From contig NZ_JAOEBG010000021.1 in NCBI RefSeq assembly GCF_029836165.1, forward strand, positions 1 through 64,000: a stretch of 64,000 nucleotides of DNA, written 5' to 3'. Of the stretch, positions 49,115-59,673 are shown in pieces (the stretch's first letter is position 1; the number at the start of each line of letters is the position of its first letter). The DNA is from Pseudomonas sp. GD04091. Lineage in GTDB: Bacteria; Pseudomonadota; Gammaproteobacteria; Pseudomonadales; Pseudomonadaceae. The notes under the pieces were generated by a model. That model had not been told where the DNA came from. It did no database searches and saw only the letters and a program-made list of their open reading frames with translations. A program made the position numbers and the translations under genes.

Positions 49115-49810
49115 TCAACCGGGAATCTTCAGCCCACGCTGCACCGCCGGACGCTCGAGGAACGTCGCCAATACCCGCCGCACCTCGCCGAACCGGTCGA
49201 ACTCCACCAGCTCCCGTGCGTTGTAACGCTCCACCAGGTTGCGCACCCAGGGGAAGATGGCGATATCGGCAATGCTGTACTCATCGACCATCCACTGTCG
49301 CCCTTGCAGGTGCCGGTCGAGCACGCCCAGCAGGCGCTTGGACTCGTTGACGTAACGGTCCCGCGGGCGCTTGTCCTCGTAGTCCTTGCCGGCGAAGAAA
49401 TGGAAGAACCCCACCTGGCCGAACATCGGCCCGATGCCGCCCATCTGCAACATCAGCCACTGCAGCGTCTGGTAACGCTGGGCCGGGTCCAGGCTGAGCA
49501 ACTGGCCGCTCTTCTCTGCCAGGTACTGCAGGATCGCGCCCGACTCGAACAGCGGCAGCGGCAGCCCGCCCGGACCATCAGGGTCGAGGATCGCCGGGAT
49601 CTTGTTGTTGGCGCTCAGCGAGATGAACTCGGGGCTCAGCTGGTCGTCGCTATCGAAGCTGACCTTGTGTACCTCGTACGGCAGGCCGATCTCCTCGAGC
49701 ATGATCGAGACCTTGACACCGTTGGGCGTGGCCAGCGAATAGAGCTGCAGGCGCTCGGGATGCTGCGCCGGCCATTTGCGGGTGATGGGGAATGCGGAAA
49801 GATCGGTCAT
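49115..49810 (-). CDS. Glutathione S-transferase family protein (YfcG/Nu-like)
   Basis: 231 residues. The N-terminal thioredoxin fold has LYSLATPNGVKVSIMLEEIG (Thr/Asn in the active-site region, as in the Nu class), NNKIPAI with cis-Pro, and FESGAILQYLA. The helical C-domain carries YSIADIAIFPW. It is likely a glutathione-dependent disulfide reductase; the physiological substrate is unknown. Confidence 0.9.
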   Translation of the reverse strand: MTDLSAFPITRKWPAQHPERLQLYSLATPNGVKVSIMLEEIGLPYEVHKVSFDSDDQLSPEFISLSANNKIPAILDPDGPGGLPLPLFESGAILQYLAEKSGQLLSLDPAQRYQTLQWLMLQMGGIGPMFGQVGFFHFFAGKDYEDKRPRDRYVNESKRLLGVLDRHLQGRQWMVDEYSIADIAIFPWVRNLVERYNARELVEFDRFGEVRRVLATFLERPAVQRGLKIPG

Positions 49811-49842
49811 GTTCGCGCCCTGGAGAGGTTGGGTTGCTCAAT

Positions 49843-50358
49843 TTAAAGGCCTGAAGGCGACCTGACCATCACCCAGTCTATGTGCCGTTCATCGCCACAC
49901 GGAAAAATCGCCTCCCCCACCTTGCCGAAGCCATTGCGCCCGTAGAAGCGAATGGCCCTGGCATTGCGTTCGTTGACGGTCAGGCGAACAGGGCCTTGGG
50001 TGTGGGCCAGAGTCGCCTCGAGCAGCTGCTGCGCAGCGCCCTGGCCGTGGGCGCAAGGCAGTACATAGCATCGGGAGATTTCCACCAGGTGGTCGGCAGC
50101 GGCGATGCCCAGTTCGCCAGGCGCCAGGTCGAGCATGCTGTAGCCCACCACCTGGCCGCTCTGCTCGACCACCAGCAGACGCTTGTGCGGGTGGCGCAAA
50201 TGCGCCTGGAAGTGCTCGGGCTGGAGATGGTGGGCGATGTAGTGCCGCTGGGCGGCGGGGGCGCTGTCGGGCGGACTGGCCAAGGCGAAGGTGGCCTGGC
50301 CGACGAGGCTCAAGGCCGCACAGTCTGCGTCGCAGGCCGGACGGATCTGGTAGGGCAT
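49843..50358 (-). CDS. GNAT-family N-acetyltransferase
   Basis: 171 residues. The acetyl-CoA motif region is RCYVLPCAHGQGAAQQLLEATL and the end is NARAIRFYGRNGFGKVGE. The substrate is unknown. Start ATG 50358 follows GGA; a longer frame to 50445 has no ribosome-binding site. Confidence 0.88.
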   Translation of the reverse strand: MPYQIRPACDADCAALSLVGQATFALASPPDSAPAAQRHYIAHHLQPEHFQAHLRHPHKRLLVVEQSGQVVGYSMLDLAPGELGIAAADHLVEISRCYVLPCAHGQGAAQQLLEATLAHTQGPVRLTVNERNARAIRFYGRNGFGKVGEAIFPCGDERHIDWVMVRSPSGL

Positions 50359-50462
50359 GGCAACATCCTGTCGGGTAGCCGGATCACACCCGACAATGCC
50401 AGTCCCGACGCGGTGCTGCAAATGAAAAGGCGATCCGATCTGCATCGGATCGCCTGCCGGAC

Positions 50463-51236
50463 TCAGTGACGCGTCGCCACCGGTCGCGCGTCATGGGAGA
50501 CGACCACCTCCACCCGGCGGTTGAGCTGGCGCGACTGAGCGTGCGCGTTGCTCGCCACCGGATATGCCTTGCCATAACCGACGCTGACGATCCGTTCCGG
50601 GGCTACCCCCTGACGGTGCAAGGCATTGGCCACCGCCGCCGCGCGCTGTTCGGACAGGCGTTGGTTCAAGGACTCGCCACCGGTGGCGTCGGTGAACCCT
50701 TCGATACGCACCTTGCGCTCAGGATTATCCAGCAGGAACTGGGCAAGCCGCTGGATATCAGCATGGTTGCCAGCACGCAGCTCGGCCCGTCCGGTATCGA
50801 ACAGTACGTCGCCGAAGGTCACCACGGTGCCGCGCTCGGACGGTTGCCCCTTGAGCGCTTTGAGCGCATTGAGCTGAGCCGTGCGCACATCGAGCCGAGC
50901 CTGGGTGCGACGCGCCTCGATACCCCGCATGCCGGCCTCGGCCTGGCGCAGGACGATGGTCTGCTCGGCAGCCTCGATGCTCCGGTGGGCCAGGTAGGCA
51001 AGTTGCCCGACTTCGGGCGACTTGCGGTTGCCCAGCGAGGCCTGCTCGGCTTTGTCCAGCGCGGCTTGCGCCTGCCGGGTTTCCAGGGCTGCCATACGGT
51101 GCGACTCCGGCTTGCCCTGCAAGGCCGCGTAGGCCTGCCTGGCTTCCAGCAACTGCGGGTTTTCCGGCGTGGCGGCGCATCCGACAAGCGTCAGGGTAAG
51201 ACCGGACAGGGCAGGCAGCAGATAGCGTTTCGACAT
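50463..51236 (-). CDS. OmpA-family peptidoglycan-binding lipoprotein
   Basis: 257 residues: a lipobox (LTLVGC), an Ala/Gln-rich coiled coil (about 30 to 130) and an OmpA domain with VLFDTGRAELRAG, GFTDATGGESLNQRLSEQRAAAV and NRRVEVVV. It should be anchored in the outer membrane and bind peptidoglycan. AAGGA is 6 to 9 bases before ATG 51236. It is 10 bases downstream of the DUF4398 gene. Confidence 0.92.
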   Translation of the reverse strand: MSKRYLLPALSGLTLTLVGCAATPENPQLLEARQAYAALQGKPESHRMAALETRQAQAALDKAEQASLGNRKSPEVGQLAYLAHRSIEAAEQTIVLRQAEAGMRGIEARRTQARLDVRTAQLNALKALKGQPSERGTVVTFGDVLFDTGRAELRAGNHADIQRLAQFLLDNPERKVRIEGFTDATGGESLNQRLSEQRAAAVANALHRQGVAPERIVSVGYGKAYPVASNAHAQSRQLNRRVEVVVSHDARPVATRH

Positions 51237-51246
51237 GTTCGGTTCC

Positions 51247-51642
51247 TTACTGAGCAGGGTGGGTCGGGATGGCATCTGGCGCGCCGAGCATTTCATGCTT
51301 GAGCACTTCGATGCCTTTTTCCGCGCTGTCGAGTTGATCCAGCGTCCTGTGAGCCCGCGCCTTGATTTCGGCGAGACGGGCATCGGCCTCGGCCTCCCGC
51401 GCCAGCAGACGGGCCTGCTCGTACTGTTTCTCACCCAGTGCGCGGTCCATGGCGCTCAGCTTGTCCTGGGCTTCACGCATCTCCACCGGTGCGTATTGGG
51501 TCGCATCGGCCGTGACCGCGCGGTTGACGGCATTACGCGTGAGTTCGATCTGTTCGGTGGGCACCACCACGCTGGAACACGCCCCCAGCATCACGAACAG
51601 GCCTGCAAGCGGCAGCGTCTTGCGGTTGAAAAGAACAGGCAT
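51247..51642 (-). CDS. DUF4398-type lipoprotein
   Basis: 131 residues with lipobox VMLGAC and a long Ala/Glu-rich coiled coil (MREAQDKLSAMDRALGEKQYEQARLLAREAEADARLAEIKA). It is co-transcribed with the OmpA lipoprotein and probably forms a complex with it at the envelope. The 331 bases upstream (51643 to 51973) hold no gene that can be supported. Confidence 0.85.
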   Translation of the reverse strand: MPVLFNRKTLPLAGLFVMLGACSSVVVPTEQIELTRNAVNRAVTADATQYAPVEMREAQDKLSAMDRALGEKQYEQARLLAREAEADARLAEIKARAHRTLDQLDSAEKGIEVLKHEMLGAPDAIPTHPAQ

Positions 51643-51973
51643 GGAAAAGCTCCTTCGGTGCACGCGCAAGCCGGTGTCCGGCGAACGTCGATCACCACCG
51701 GCATCGGCACCATCGTGCGGGAATTGTCTGAAATGCTCGTCGCAAACCGGCAATACCGGTAGCGCGGAGTCTTGCCAAGACTTCGGAGATCGAGAATCTC
51801 GAAGACAGACTGTTGGAAAAGCGGGCTCAGACTATTCCCGGCGACCGGGCGGACATAGAGGACTTTTCACAAGCGACCCATCAGTTTTTTCAACAGTCAG
51901 CCAGGCTCGCCGTTGTACAGCGAAGACTCGCTGCAAGCGCGCGGCCAGACCTGCGCGCACGCTTGGCCAGGGG

Positions 51974-52471
51974 CTAGCCCTGCTGATGGGCCTGGCGCTT
52001 GAGCTTCTCGGTATCGACCCGCACGAATACCGAGTCGGCGCTGACGGTCAGCACATCCCCGGCCCAGACCTCGCAGATCACCCGGCTCTTGCGCCCGACG
52101 TCACCCTCGACCCGTGCCTTGAGCAGCAACTCGACACCCATCGGCGTGGGCTTGAGGTAGGTCAGGCCGAGCTGGCCAGTCACGCAGTCGATGCGCGGCA
52201 GGCTGCCCGGTTCGCGGCCTTCGGCGCGGTAGTGATAGGCCATGGCCGTCCAGTTGGAATGGCAGTCGACCAGCATCGCCAGCAGGCCGCCGTAGACCAG
52301 CCCGGGCCAGCCGATGAAGGCCTGGTCAGGGGAATGACGGCACAGCAGGTGGATACCGTCGACGTCCCAGCGGCTCTCCAGGTGCAGACCCGTGGGGTGG
52401 GAAACGCCGCAGCCGTAGCAGGTGCCTTCGGGGGCGGCGAGTTGTTGCAGGGAAAGCGCGTGCTCGGTCAT
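51974..52471 (-). CDS. PaaI-type hotdog-fold thioesterase
   Basis: 165 residues with the 4HBT pattern (FIGWPGLVYGGLLAMLVDCHSNWTAM split across the active-site helix; LGLTYLKPTPMGVELLLKARV). An unusual CYGCGVSHPTG motif at the N-terminus resembles HGG-motif thioesterases. Start 52471 is chosen because AAGGA would be too close for 52477. Substrate unknown. Confidence 0.85.
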   Translation of the reverse strand: MTEHALSLQQLAAPEGTCYGCGVSHPTGLHLESRWDVDGIHLLCRHSPDQAFIGWPGLVYGGLLAMLVDCHSNWTAMAYHYRAEGREPGSLPRIDCVTGQLGLTYLKPTPMGVELLLKARVEGDVGRKSRVICEVWAGDVLTVSADSVFVRVDTEKLKRQAHQQG

Positions 52472-52571
52472 ATGCATCCTTGGCTTGTTGGAAGGGTCCG
52501 ATGGTAGCGCCCTGCTCTGCCGCCGCCAATGAGCCGGTCCGAAGGGGCCGCCATGCGGCCCCGGTGCCGGA

Positions 52572-53957
52572 TCAGGCCGCTTGCAACGCGCCCGCTCGCT
52601 TGCGCCGCTGGGTCAGCGACACCAGCAGGATGAACAGGGTCACGCCCGCGGTCATCAGCGTCTCGTAGCGGTACGCATCACTGAACAACATATAGCCCAG
52701 CACCATGACGATGGTGCCGATCACCAGCCAGGTCAGCCACGGGAACAACCACATCTTCAGCTCCGGCGTACGCCCTTCTCGCTCGGCGCGGGCGCGCATG
52801 CGCAGTTGCGACACGGCGATCACCAGGTACACCAGCAAGGCGATGGCGCCGGTGGTGGACAGCAGGAAACCGAATACCTTGCCGGGAAACACATAGTTGA
52901 CGAAGCAGCCGGCAAAGCCCGCCAGGGTCGAGAGGATGACCGCCACGGTCGGCACGCCCGCCCCGGAGATACGCTTGGTCATGCGCAGCGCCTGCCCCCG
53001 GGCACTCAGCGAGTAGAGCATGCGCGAGGCGGTGTACAGGCCCGAGTTCATGCAGCTGGTCACGGCCACCAGCACCACGATATCGACCAGCAGCTTGGCG
53101 CCGGGCACGTTGAGCACTTCCAGCACCCGCTGGAACGAGCCGACCGCCTTGAGCCCCGGGTCGTTCCAGGCCACCAGCGACACCACCAGGAAGATCGACG
53201 CCAGGTAGAAGATGGCGATGCGGTACACCACCAGGTTGGTGGCGCGGCGGATCTTGTCTTTCGGGTTGGCGGTCTCGTCGGCGGCGATGGTGACGATCTC
53301 CGCGCCAAAGAACGAGAAGATGGTGATCAGCACCCCACCGAGCACCGTGCCGAAACCGTTGGGCATGAAGCCGCCGTTGTCCCACAGGCGACTGACGCCG
53401 GAGACCTGCGCCAGCGGCCAGAAGCCGAACACCGCCAGGCTGCAGACCACGATGAAAGCGATGATGGCGACCACTTTCACCAGGGCGAACCAGTATTCGA
53501 AGGCGCCGAAGTTCTTCACGCTGACCAGGTTGGTGCCCGACAGCACGATCATGATCAGGAAGGCGAACAACCAGGACGGCACATCCGGGAAGTAGGCATG
53601 GAGGATATCCGCGCCGGCAATGGCCTCGACTGGGATGATCAGCACCCAGAACCACCAGTACAGCCAGCCGATGGTGAAGCCCGCCCAGGGGCCGATGGCC
53701 TCGCTGGCGTAGGTCGAGAACGAGCCGCTGTTGGGATTGGCGATGGCCATCTCGCCGAGCATGCGCATCACCAGCAGTACCAGCAGGCCGGTCATGGCGT
53801 AGGAGATGAGAATCGCCGGGCCGGCGGTGGCGATGGCATTGGAAGAGCCGATGAACAGCCCGGCACCGATGATGCCGGCGATGGAGATCATGGACACCTG
53901 GCGCGAGGTCAGGCCGTGTTGCAGGGAACGCTGTTTCTTGTTGTCTGGCGAAGCCAT
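52572..53957 (-). CDS. gabP: Amino-acid permease (APC family, GABA permease-like)
   Basis: A 461-residue, 12-helix permease. ISIAGIIGAGLFIGSSNAIATAGPA is the AAT-family first helix, the LGEMAIANPNSGSFSTYA loop follows, and FSFFGAEIVTIAADETANPKD is in helix 6. Similarity in order and the nearby aminotransferase suggest GABA or a similar omega-amino acid. It is divergent from the LysR regulator across 254 bases. Start 53957; longer open frames upstream look noncoding. Confidence 0.85.
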   Translation of the reverse strand: MASPDNKKQRSLQHGLTSRQVSMISIAGIIGAGLFIGSSNAIATAGPAILISYAMTGLLVLLVMRMLGEMAIANPNSGSFSTYASEAIGPWAGFTIGWLYWWFWVLIIPVEAIAGADILHAYFPDVPSWLFAFLIMIVLSGTNLVSVKNFGAFEYWFALVKVVAIIAFIVVCSLAVFGFWPLAQVSGVSRLWDNGGFMPNGFGTVLGGVLITIFSFFGAEIVTIAADETANPKDKIRRATNLVVYRIAIFYLASIFLVVSLVAWNDPGLKAVGSFQRVLEVLNVPGAKLLVDIVVLVAVTSCMNSGLYTASRMLYSLSARGQALRMTKRISGAGVPTVAVILSTLAGFAGCFVNYVFPGKVFGFLLSTTGAIALLVYLVIAVSQLRMRARAEREGRTPELKMWLFPWLTWLVIGTIVMVLGYMLFSDAYRYETLMTAGVTLFILLVSLTQRRKRAGALQAA

Positions 53958-54211
53958 GGGGAACCCTCGAATGGGTCGGCCGCCGCAAGGACGACTGAAG
54001 GTTGAAGCAGGATTCGGTAGTTCTGAGTTGCTCTTTCTTGTTGTTTTAAAACGCCGCTGACGGGACTTTCCCTCCTTTTCGAAACTGCAGTTGTCATCGT
54101 TGATCCAGGCCAGTATTAATCTATGGGGGCAGGTCAACAAACGACCTTTTCGACGCATATCATTCCCAAAAAGAATGAACTCCTTCCATTTTCGCTGGGT
54201 AGCGCCTCACC

Positions 54212-55108
54212 ATGTCCAAACGCCTGATGCCCTCTACCACTGCCCTGCAATGCTTCGAGGCGGCCGCCCGGCACCTGAGTTTCACCCGTGCGGCCCAGGA
54301 GCTGCACCTGACCCAGAGCGCGGTCAGCAAGCAAGTGGCGCAGCTCGAGGACATGCTGGCGCACCCGCTGTTCCAGCGCATCCGCCGACGCCTGCACCTG
54401 ACCCCGGCCGGGGCGCTGTACCTCACCGAGGTGAACAAGATCCTCACCCAGATCGACATGTCCAGCCGCTACATCCTCAGCTACGGCGACGAGACCGAAG
54501 TGCTGCGCATCGCCACCCAGCCGACCTTCGGCGCCCGCTGGCTGGTGCCCAGGCTCAAGGGTTTCGGCGATCGCCACCCGCGCATCCACCTGGACATTCG
54601 CAATGAGCTCGAGCCCTTCGACCTGGTGCAGGCCAAGGCCGACATCGCCTTCTTCTTCGGCCAGGGCACCTGGCCGGGGGCAACCTGCATCGAACTGTTC
54701 AGCGAGCAAGTGGTGCCAGTCTGTGCCCCGGCACTGCTGGCTCGGCAGCGCTTTTCCAGCGCCGCGGCCCTGGCCGAGCACCGCCTGCTGCAGTGCGCCT
54801 CACGTCCGGAGGCCTGGCATGAATGGTTCCTGAGCCAGGGGCTGCACAGCCAGAACAGCTACCACGGGCCGCGTTTCGACACGTTCTACCTGTGCATTCG
54901 CGCCGCCATCGCCGGCTGCGGCATTGCCCTGATCCCGCGCTACCTGGTCGCCGAGGAACTGGCCGAGGGCAAGTTGGTGGTGGCCTGGGATCACCCCGTG
55001 CCAAGCAATGGCCGACATTTCATGGCCCACGCCGAGCATGCCGCCGAGGTGCCGAAGGTACGGGCGTTCGTGCAGTGGATTGGCGAGCGGGTGGCCGTGG
55101 GGGATTGA
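54212..55108 (+). CDS. LysR-family regulator (GcvA-like)
   Basis: 298 residues. The HTH is LSFTRAAQELHLTQSAVSKQVAQLE, as in GcvA-type regulators, and the effector domain ends in GCGIALIPRYLVAEEL. Its place between the permease and the aminotransferase suggests control of both. The effector is unknown. Confidence 0.9.
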   Translation: MSKRLMPSTTALQCFEAAARHLSFTRAAQELHLTQSAVSKQVAQLEDMLAHPLFQRIRRRLHLTPAGALYLTEVNKILTQIDMSSRYILSYGDETEVLRIATQPTFGARWLVPRLKGFGDRHPRIHLDIRNELEPFDLVQAKADIAFFFGQGTWPGATCIELFSEQVVPVCAPALLARQRFSSAAALAEHRLLQCASRPEAWHEWFLSQGLHSQNSYHGPRFDTFYLCIRAAIAGCGIALIPRYLVAEELAEGKLVVAWDHPVPSNGRHFMAHAEHAAEVPKVRAFVQWIGERVAVGD

Positions 55109-55126
55109 TGCTGCCTGCACCTCTTC

Positions 55127-55162
55127 GCGGGCAAGTCGCATCGGCGCAGCGCCGCTCCCATG
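55127..55162 (+). repeat. Degenerate REP element
   Basis: CTTCGCGGGCAAGTCGCATC and GCGCCGCTCCCAT retain the two ends of a REP with a diverged middle, between the LysR gene and the aminotransferase. Confidence 0.45.
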
Positions 55163-55305
55163 GTAACGATGCCTGAGGATTTGGGAGGCGCATATGCCGA
55201 TGACATTGCGAATTATGGGAATGACCGTAATCCAATAATTCGTTTGCGCAATGCACTCCCGACACGCTTGGATACCGCTTATTTCGAACAGCAGGCCGCG
55301 TGCAC

Positions 55306-56556
55306 ATGAATCAGGAAAGTATCAGTCAGTCCATCGCCATCGTTCACCCGATCACGCTTTCCCATGGGCGTAACGCCGAAGTCTGGGATACATCCGGCAA
55401 ACGTTACATCGACTTCGTCGGCGGCATCGGCGTGCTCAACCTGGGCCACTGCAACCCGGCGGTGGTCGAGGCGATCCAGCGGCAGGCCACGCTTCTGACC
55501 CACTACGCCTTCAACGCCGCGCCCCATGGCCCTTACCTGGAATTGATGGAACGCCTGCGCCAGTTCGTCCCGGTCAACTACCCGCTGGCGGGCATGCTCA
55601 CCAACAGCGGCGCGGAGGCGGCGGAAAACGCCCTCAAGGTCGCCCGCGGCGCCACCGGCAAGCGCGCCATCATCGCCTTTGACGGCGGCTTCCACGGTCG
55701 CACTCTGGCCACCCTCAACCTCAATGGCAAGGTCGCCCCGTACAAGCAGCGCGTGGGCGAACTACCCGGTCCGGTCTATCATCTGCCCTACCCCAGCCCG
55801 GACACCGGGGTGACCTGCGAACAGGCGTTCACGGCCATGGAACGGCTGTTCAGCGTGGAACTGGCAGTGGAGGACGTGGCGGCGTTCATCTTCGAGCCGG
55901 TGCAAGGCGAAGGCGGCTTCCTGGCGCTCGACCCGGCCTTTGCCCAGGCCCTGCGGCAGTTCTGCGACGCACACGGGATCCTGATCATCATCGACGAGAT
56001 CCAGTCCGGTTTTGGCCGTACCGGCCAGCGCTTCGCCTTTCCCCGGCTGGGCATCGAGCCGGACCTGCTGCTGCTGGCCAAGAGCATTGCCGGCGGCATG
56101 CCGCTGGGGGCGGTGGTCGGGCGGCAGGCGATCATGGGCGTGTTGCCCAAGGGCGGACTGGGTGGGACCTATTCGGGCAATCCGATCGCCTGCGCGGCGG
56201 CGCTGGCGAGCCTGGGGCAGATGACCGACGCCAATATCGCCACCTGGGGCGAGCGTCAGGAGCAGGCCATCGTGGCGCGCCATGCGCGCTGGAAAGCGTC
56301 GGGAGGGTGCGCCGCGCTTGGCCGCCTGACCGGCACCGGGGCCATGCGCGGGCTGGAATTGGTCAACCCGGACGGCAGCCCGGCACAGGCGCAACTGGCC
56401 AAGGTGCTGGAGGCGGCGCGCAGCAGAGGCTTGCTGCTGATGCCCAGCGGCAAGGCGCGGCATATCATCCGCCTGCTGGCACCGCTGACCATCGAGCCTG
56501 AGGTGCTCGAGGAAGGTCTGGATATTCTCGAGCAGTGCCTCATGGAACTGAACTGA
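55306..56556 (+). CDS. gabT: Class III aminotransferase, 4-aminobutyrate transaminase-like
   Basis: 416 residues. PLP-binding elements: NSGAEAAENALKVARGATGK, GGFHGRT, IIDEIQSGFGRTGQ (Asp of DE..Q) and the Schiff-base Lys in LLLAKSIAGGMPLGAVVG. It moves an omega-amino group to 2-oxoglutarate; GABA is the likely substrate given the permease, but other omega-amino acids are possible. No gabD is present here. ATG 55306 is preferred over GTG 55300. Confidence 0.88.
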   Translation: MNQESISQSIAIVHPITLSHGRNAEVWDTSGKRYIDFVGGIGVLNLGHCNPAVVEAIQRQATLLTHYAFNAAPHGPYLELMERLRQFVPVNYPLAGMLTNSGAEAAENALKVARGATGKRAIIAFDGGFHGRTLATLNLNGKVAPYKQRVGELPGPVYHLPYPSPDTGVTCEQAFTAMERLFSVELAVEDVAAFIFEPVQGEGGFLALDPAFAQALRQFCDAHGILIIIDEIQSGFGRTGQRFAFPRLGIEPDLLLLAKSIAGGMPLGAVVGRQAIMGVLPKGGLGGTYSGNPIACAAALASLGQMTDANIATWGERQEQAIVARHARWKASGGCAALGRLTGTGAMRGLELVNPDGSPAQAQLAKVLEAARSRGLLLMPSGKARHIIRLLAPLTIEPEVLEEGLDILEQCLMELN

Positions 56557-56559
56557 GGG

Positions 56560-56862
56560 TTACAGGCCCAGTTCTTCCGGGGTGGGCATGTCGCATTCGA
56601 AGGCGATCCAACCGCCTTCGAGTTCGGCGTGGCCGTTGACGATCGGGCCGTAGTAGCTCAGACCGTTCTCCAAGGTGACACAGATGTGCGTGGCGCCTTT
56701 TTCCGGTGCCCCGAGCGTACCGACGAAATGCACCTTCTTCAGGGTTTCGGTCACCGCCTCGAGGCCGACACGCATGCTGGGGTTTTCCGAGGCCTCGGTA
56801 TCACCCCCACGGTCTTCGGCGCTGACGGTCACGGTGGCGGTGTAGGGGTACTTGGTGCTCAA
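56560..56862 (-). CDS. Conserved hypothetical, about 100 residues
   Basis: A 100-residue acidic soluble protein with alternating strand-like segments (YTATVTVSAEDRGG, HICVTLENGLSYYGPIV). No signal peptide, no membrane helix and no recognised family. It is convergent with the aminotransferase gene, 3 bases apart. Confidence 0.7.
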   Translation of the reverse strand: MSTKYPYTATVTVSAEDRGGDTEASENPSMRVGLEAVTETLKKVHFVGTLGAPEKGATHICVTLENGLSYYGPIVNGHAELEGGWIAFECDMPTPEELGL

Positions 56863-56935
56863 GCGGGGTTACCTCGGTTTCGAAGGGTTGGATAGCTGGC
56901 GCGTAGAGTACGGCAGGCGTTCCCGGTTGTCTCTA

Positions 56936-56968
56936 CCGGCCTGATCGCGGGGCAAGCCCGCGCCCACG
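56936..56968 (+). repeat. Single REP element
   Basis: CCGGCCTGATCGCGGGGCAA and GCCCGCGCCCACG form the standard REP stem with CCGGCC end, in the intergenic region before 57049. Confidence 0.75.
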
Positions 56969-57048
56969 CCCACCATCGGACATGGCCTCCCCTGCCTCGA
57001 TCTGTTAGGGTGCCCGCCGATGCACGCCACACCACGAGAGGACACCGA

Positions 57049-57477
57049 GTGAGCGCCGAACAACCCCTGATCGCCGACCTGTTCGAGGTCGACAAACGCC
57101 TGACCCTCAAGCCCGTCGTGGACTTCAACAGCTACCTGCGCAACGCCTTCGGCGAGGGACCCTGCCGCTGCCACCGCTGCGCCGAGGGCAATGGCGACGA
57201 GAGCGGCTACAGCCACCGCCACAGCTTCGAGCTGGAAGGCCGTACCGTGCATCGGCGCTTCGCCAGCACCGCCGGCAGCGATGTGTTGATGGCACTGAAG
57301 AAGGCCTGGCTGTCCTACACCAAGGCCGAGCTGATCACCGTCGGCACGCTGGACATGACCACCCTCAAGTCGTTCACCGAGGCCACGCTGCACGAGCGTC
57401 TGCTCGCGCTGCTGCCCGCCAGCGGCCTGGCCCGCGAAACCGATGGCCAGTGGCAACTGCAGGTGCTCGCCGACTGA
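57049..57477 (+). CDS. Conserved hypothetical with Cys-x-Cys-x2-Cys near N-terminus
   Basis: 142 residues starting at GTG 57049 (GAGAGGA 5 to 8 bases upstream). A CRCHRC cluster about residue 40 is followed by mixed alpha/beta sequence. The Cys-rich loop could bind zinc. No family recognised. It is 68 bases upstream of fusA2 and could share its transcript. Confidence 0.7.
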   Translation: MSAEQPLIADLFEVDKRLTLKPVVDFNSYLRNAFGEGPCRCHRCAEGNGDESGYSHRHSFELEGRTVHRRFASTAGSDVLMALKKAWLSYTKAELITVGTLDMTTLKSFTEATLHERLLALLPASGLARETDGQWQLQVLAD

Positions 57478-57545
57478 CGGTCGCCCCGGCAGGATTCTCC
57501 CGCTCTGCTACCGTGGGAGAATCCTCACCCACAGGTGATCCGACC

Positions 57546-59660
57546 ATGGCCCGCACGACCCCCATCGAGCTGTACCGCAATATCGGTATCGTCGCCCACG
57601 TGGACGCCGGCAAGACCACCACCACCGAGCGGATCCTGTTCTACACGGGGGTCAACCACAAGATGGGCGAGGTCCACGACGGCGCCGCGACCATGGACTG
57701 GATGGCCCAGGAGCAGGAGCGCGGCATCACCATTACCTCGGCGGCCACCACGGCCTTCTGGCAAGGCTCGACCAAGCAGTTCGAGCACAAGTACCGCTTC
57801 AACATCATCGACACCCCCGGCCACGTCGACTTCACCATCGAGGTTGAGCGCTCGCTGCGCGTGCTCGATGGCGCGGTGGTGGTGTTCAGCGGCGCCGACG
57901 GCGTCGAGCCGCAGTCCGAAACCGTGTGGCGCCAGGCCAACAAGTACCATGTGCCGCGCCTGGCCTACATCAACAAGATGGACCGCCAGGGCGCTGACTT
58001 CCTGCGGGTGGTGAAGCAGATCGACAAGCGCCTGGGGCATCACCCGGTGCCGATCCAGCTGGCCATCGGCAGCGAGGAGAACTTCATCGGCCAGATCGAC
58101 CTGGTGAAGATGAAAGCCATCTACTGGAACGAAGCCGACCAGGGCACCAGTTACCGTGAGGAAGAGATCCCGACCGAACTGCTGGCCCTGGCCGACGAAT
58201 GGCGTGCGCACATGATCGAGGCGGCCGCCGAGGCCAACGACGAGCTGACCATGAAGTTTCTCGACGGCGAGGAACTGACCGTCGAGGAAATCAAGGCCGC
58301 CCTGCGCCAGCGCACCATCGCCAACGAGATCGTGCCGACCATCCTTGGCTCATCGTTCAAGAACAAGGGGGTGCCGCTGATGCTCGACGCGGTGATCGAC
58401 TATCTGCCGGCCCCTTCCGAAATCCCTGCGATCAGGGGCACCGACCCGGACGACGAAGAGAAACACCTGGAGCGCCACGCCGACGACAACGAGCCGTTCT
58501 CGGCGCTGGCCTTCAAGATCGCCACCGACCCGTTCGTCGGCACCCTGACCTTCGCCCGGGTGTATTCCGGCGTGCTCAGCTCCGGCAATGCCGTGCTCAA
58601 TTCGGTCAAGGGCAAGAAGGAACGCATCGGCCGCATGGTGCAGATGCACGCCAACCAGCGCGCCGAAATCAAGGACGTGTGCGCCGGCGACATCGCCGCA
58701 CTGATCGGCATGAAGGACGTCACCACCGGCGACACCCTGTGCGACATGGACAAGCCGATCATCCTCGAGCGCATGGACTTCCCCGACCCGGTGATTTCCG
58801 TGGCAGTCGAGCCGAAGACCAAGGCCGACCAGGAAAAAATGGGCATCGCCCTGGGCAAGCTGGCCCAGGAAGACCCGTCATTCCGCGTGCGTACCGACGA
58901 AGAAACCGCGCAGACCATCATCTCCGGCATGGGCGAGCTGCACCTGGACATCATCGTCGACCGCATGCGCCGCGAGTTCAACGTCGAGGCCAATATCGGC
59001 AAGCCGCAGGTGGCCTACCGCGAGAAGATCCGCAACACCTGCGAGATCGAAGGCCGCTTCGTCCGCCAGTCCGGTGGCCGTGGCCAGTACGGGCATTGCT
59101 GGATCCGCTTCGCCCCGGGCGACGAAGGCAAGGAGGGCCTGGAGTTCGTCAACGAGATCGTCGGCGGCGTGGTGCCACGGGAGTACATCCCGGCGATCCA
59201 GAAAGGCATCGAGGAGCAGATGAAGAACGGCGTGCTCGCCGGCTATCCACTGATCAGCCTGAAGGCGGCGGTCTACGACGGCTCGTACCACGACGTCGAC
59301 TCCAACGAGATGGCCTACAAGATCGCCGCGTCCATGGCCACCAAGCAGCTGTCGCAGAAAGGTGGCGCAGTGCTGCTGGAGCCGGTGATGAAGGTCGAGG
59401 TGGTGACCCCCGAGGAATACCAGGGCGACATCATGGGCGACCTGAGCCGCCGCCGGGGGATGATCCAGGACGGTGACGAGACGCCCGCCGGCAAGGTGAT
59501 CCGCGCCGAGGTACCGCTGGGCGAGATGTTCGGCTACGCCACGTCGATGCGCTCGATGACCCAGGGCCGGGCCAGCTACACGATGGAATTCACCCGTTAC
59601 GCCGAGGCCCCGGCGAGCATTGCCGATATCGTCGTGAAGAAGAATCGCGGGGAGTCATAG
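57546..59660 (+). CDS. fusA2: Elongation factor G 2
   Basis: 704 residues with all GTPase motifs ([24 protein letters not shown]) and domains II to V ([54 protein letters not shown]). It is the second EF-G found in pseudomonads, outside the str operon; such copies can specialise in translocation or ribosome recycling. Start ATG 57546 with AGGTGA upstream. Confidence 0.94.
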   Translation: MARTTPIELYRNIGIVAHVDAGKTTTTERILFYTGVNHKMGEVHDGAATMDWMAQEQERGITITSAATTAFWQGSTKQFEHKYRFNIIDTPGHVDFTIEVERSLRVLDGAVVVFSGADGVEPQSETVWRQANKYHVPRLAYINKMDRQGADFLRVVKQIDKRLGHHPVPIQLAIGSEENFIGQIDLVKMKAIYWNEADQGTSYREEEIPTELLALADEWRAHMIEAAAEANDELTMKFLDGEELTVEEIKAALRQRTIANEIVPTILGSSFKNKGVPLMLDAVIDYLPAPSEIPAIRGTDPDDEEKHLERHADDNEPFSALAFKIATDPFVGTLTFARVYSGVLSSGNAVLNSVKGKKERIGRMVQMHANQRAEIKDVCAGDIAALIGMKDVTTGDTLCDMDKPIILERMDFPDPVISVAVEPKTKADQEKMGIALGKLAQEDPSFRVRTDEETAQTIISGMGELHLDIIVDRMRREFNVEANIGKPQVAYREKIRNTCEIEGRFVRQSGGRGQYGHCWIRFAPGDEGKEGLEFVNEIVGGVVPREYIPAIQKGIEEQMKNGVLAGYPLISLKAAVYDGSYHDVDSNEMAYKIAASMATKQLSQKGGAVLLEPVMKVEVVTPEEYQGDIMGDLSRRRGMIQDGDETPAGKVIRAEVPLGEMFGYATSMRSMTQGRASYTMEFTRYAEAPASIADIVVKKNRGES

Positions 59661-59673
59661 CCACACGCCCCCT

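Noticed and set aside
51643-51973. Possible gene in the 331-base gap before the DUF4398 lipoprotein
   Set aside because: Frames here are extensions or antisense of neighbours, with no start signal or recognisable product.
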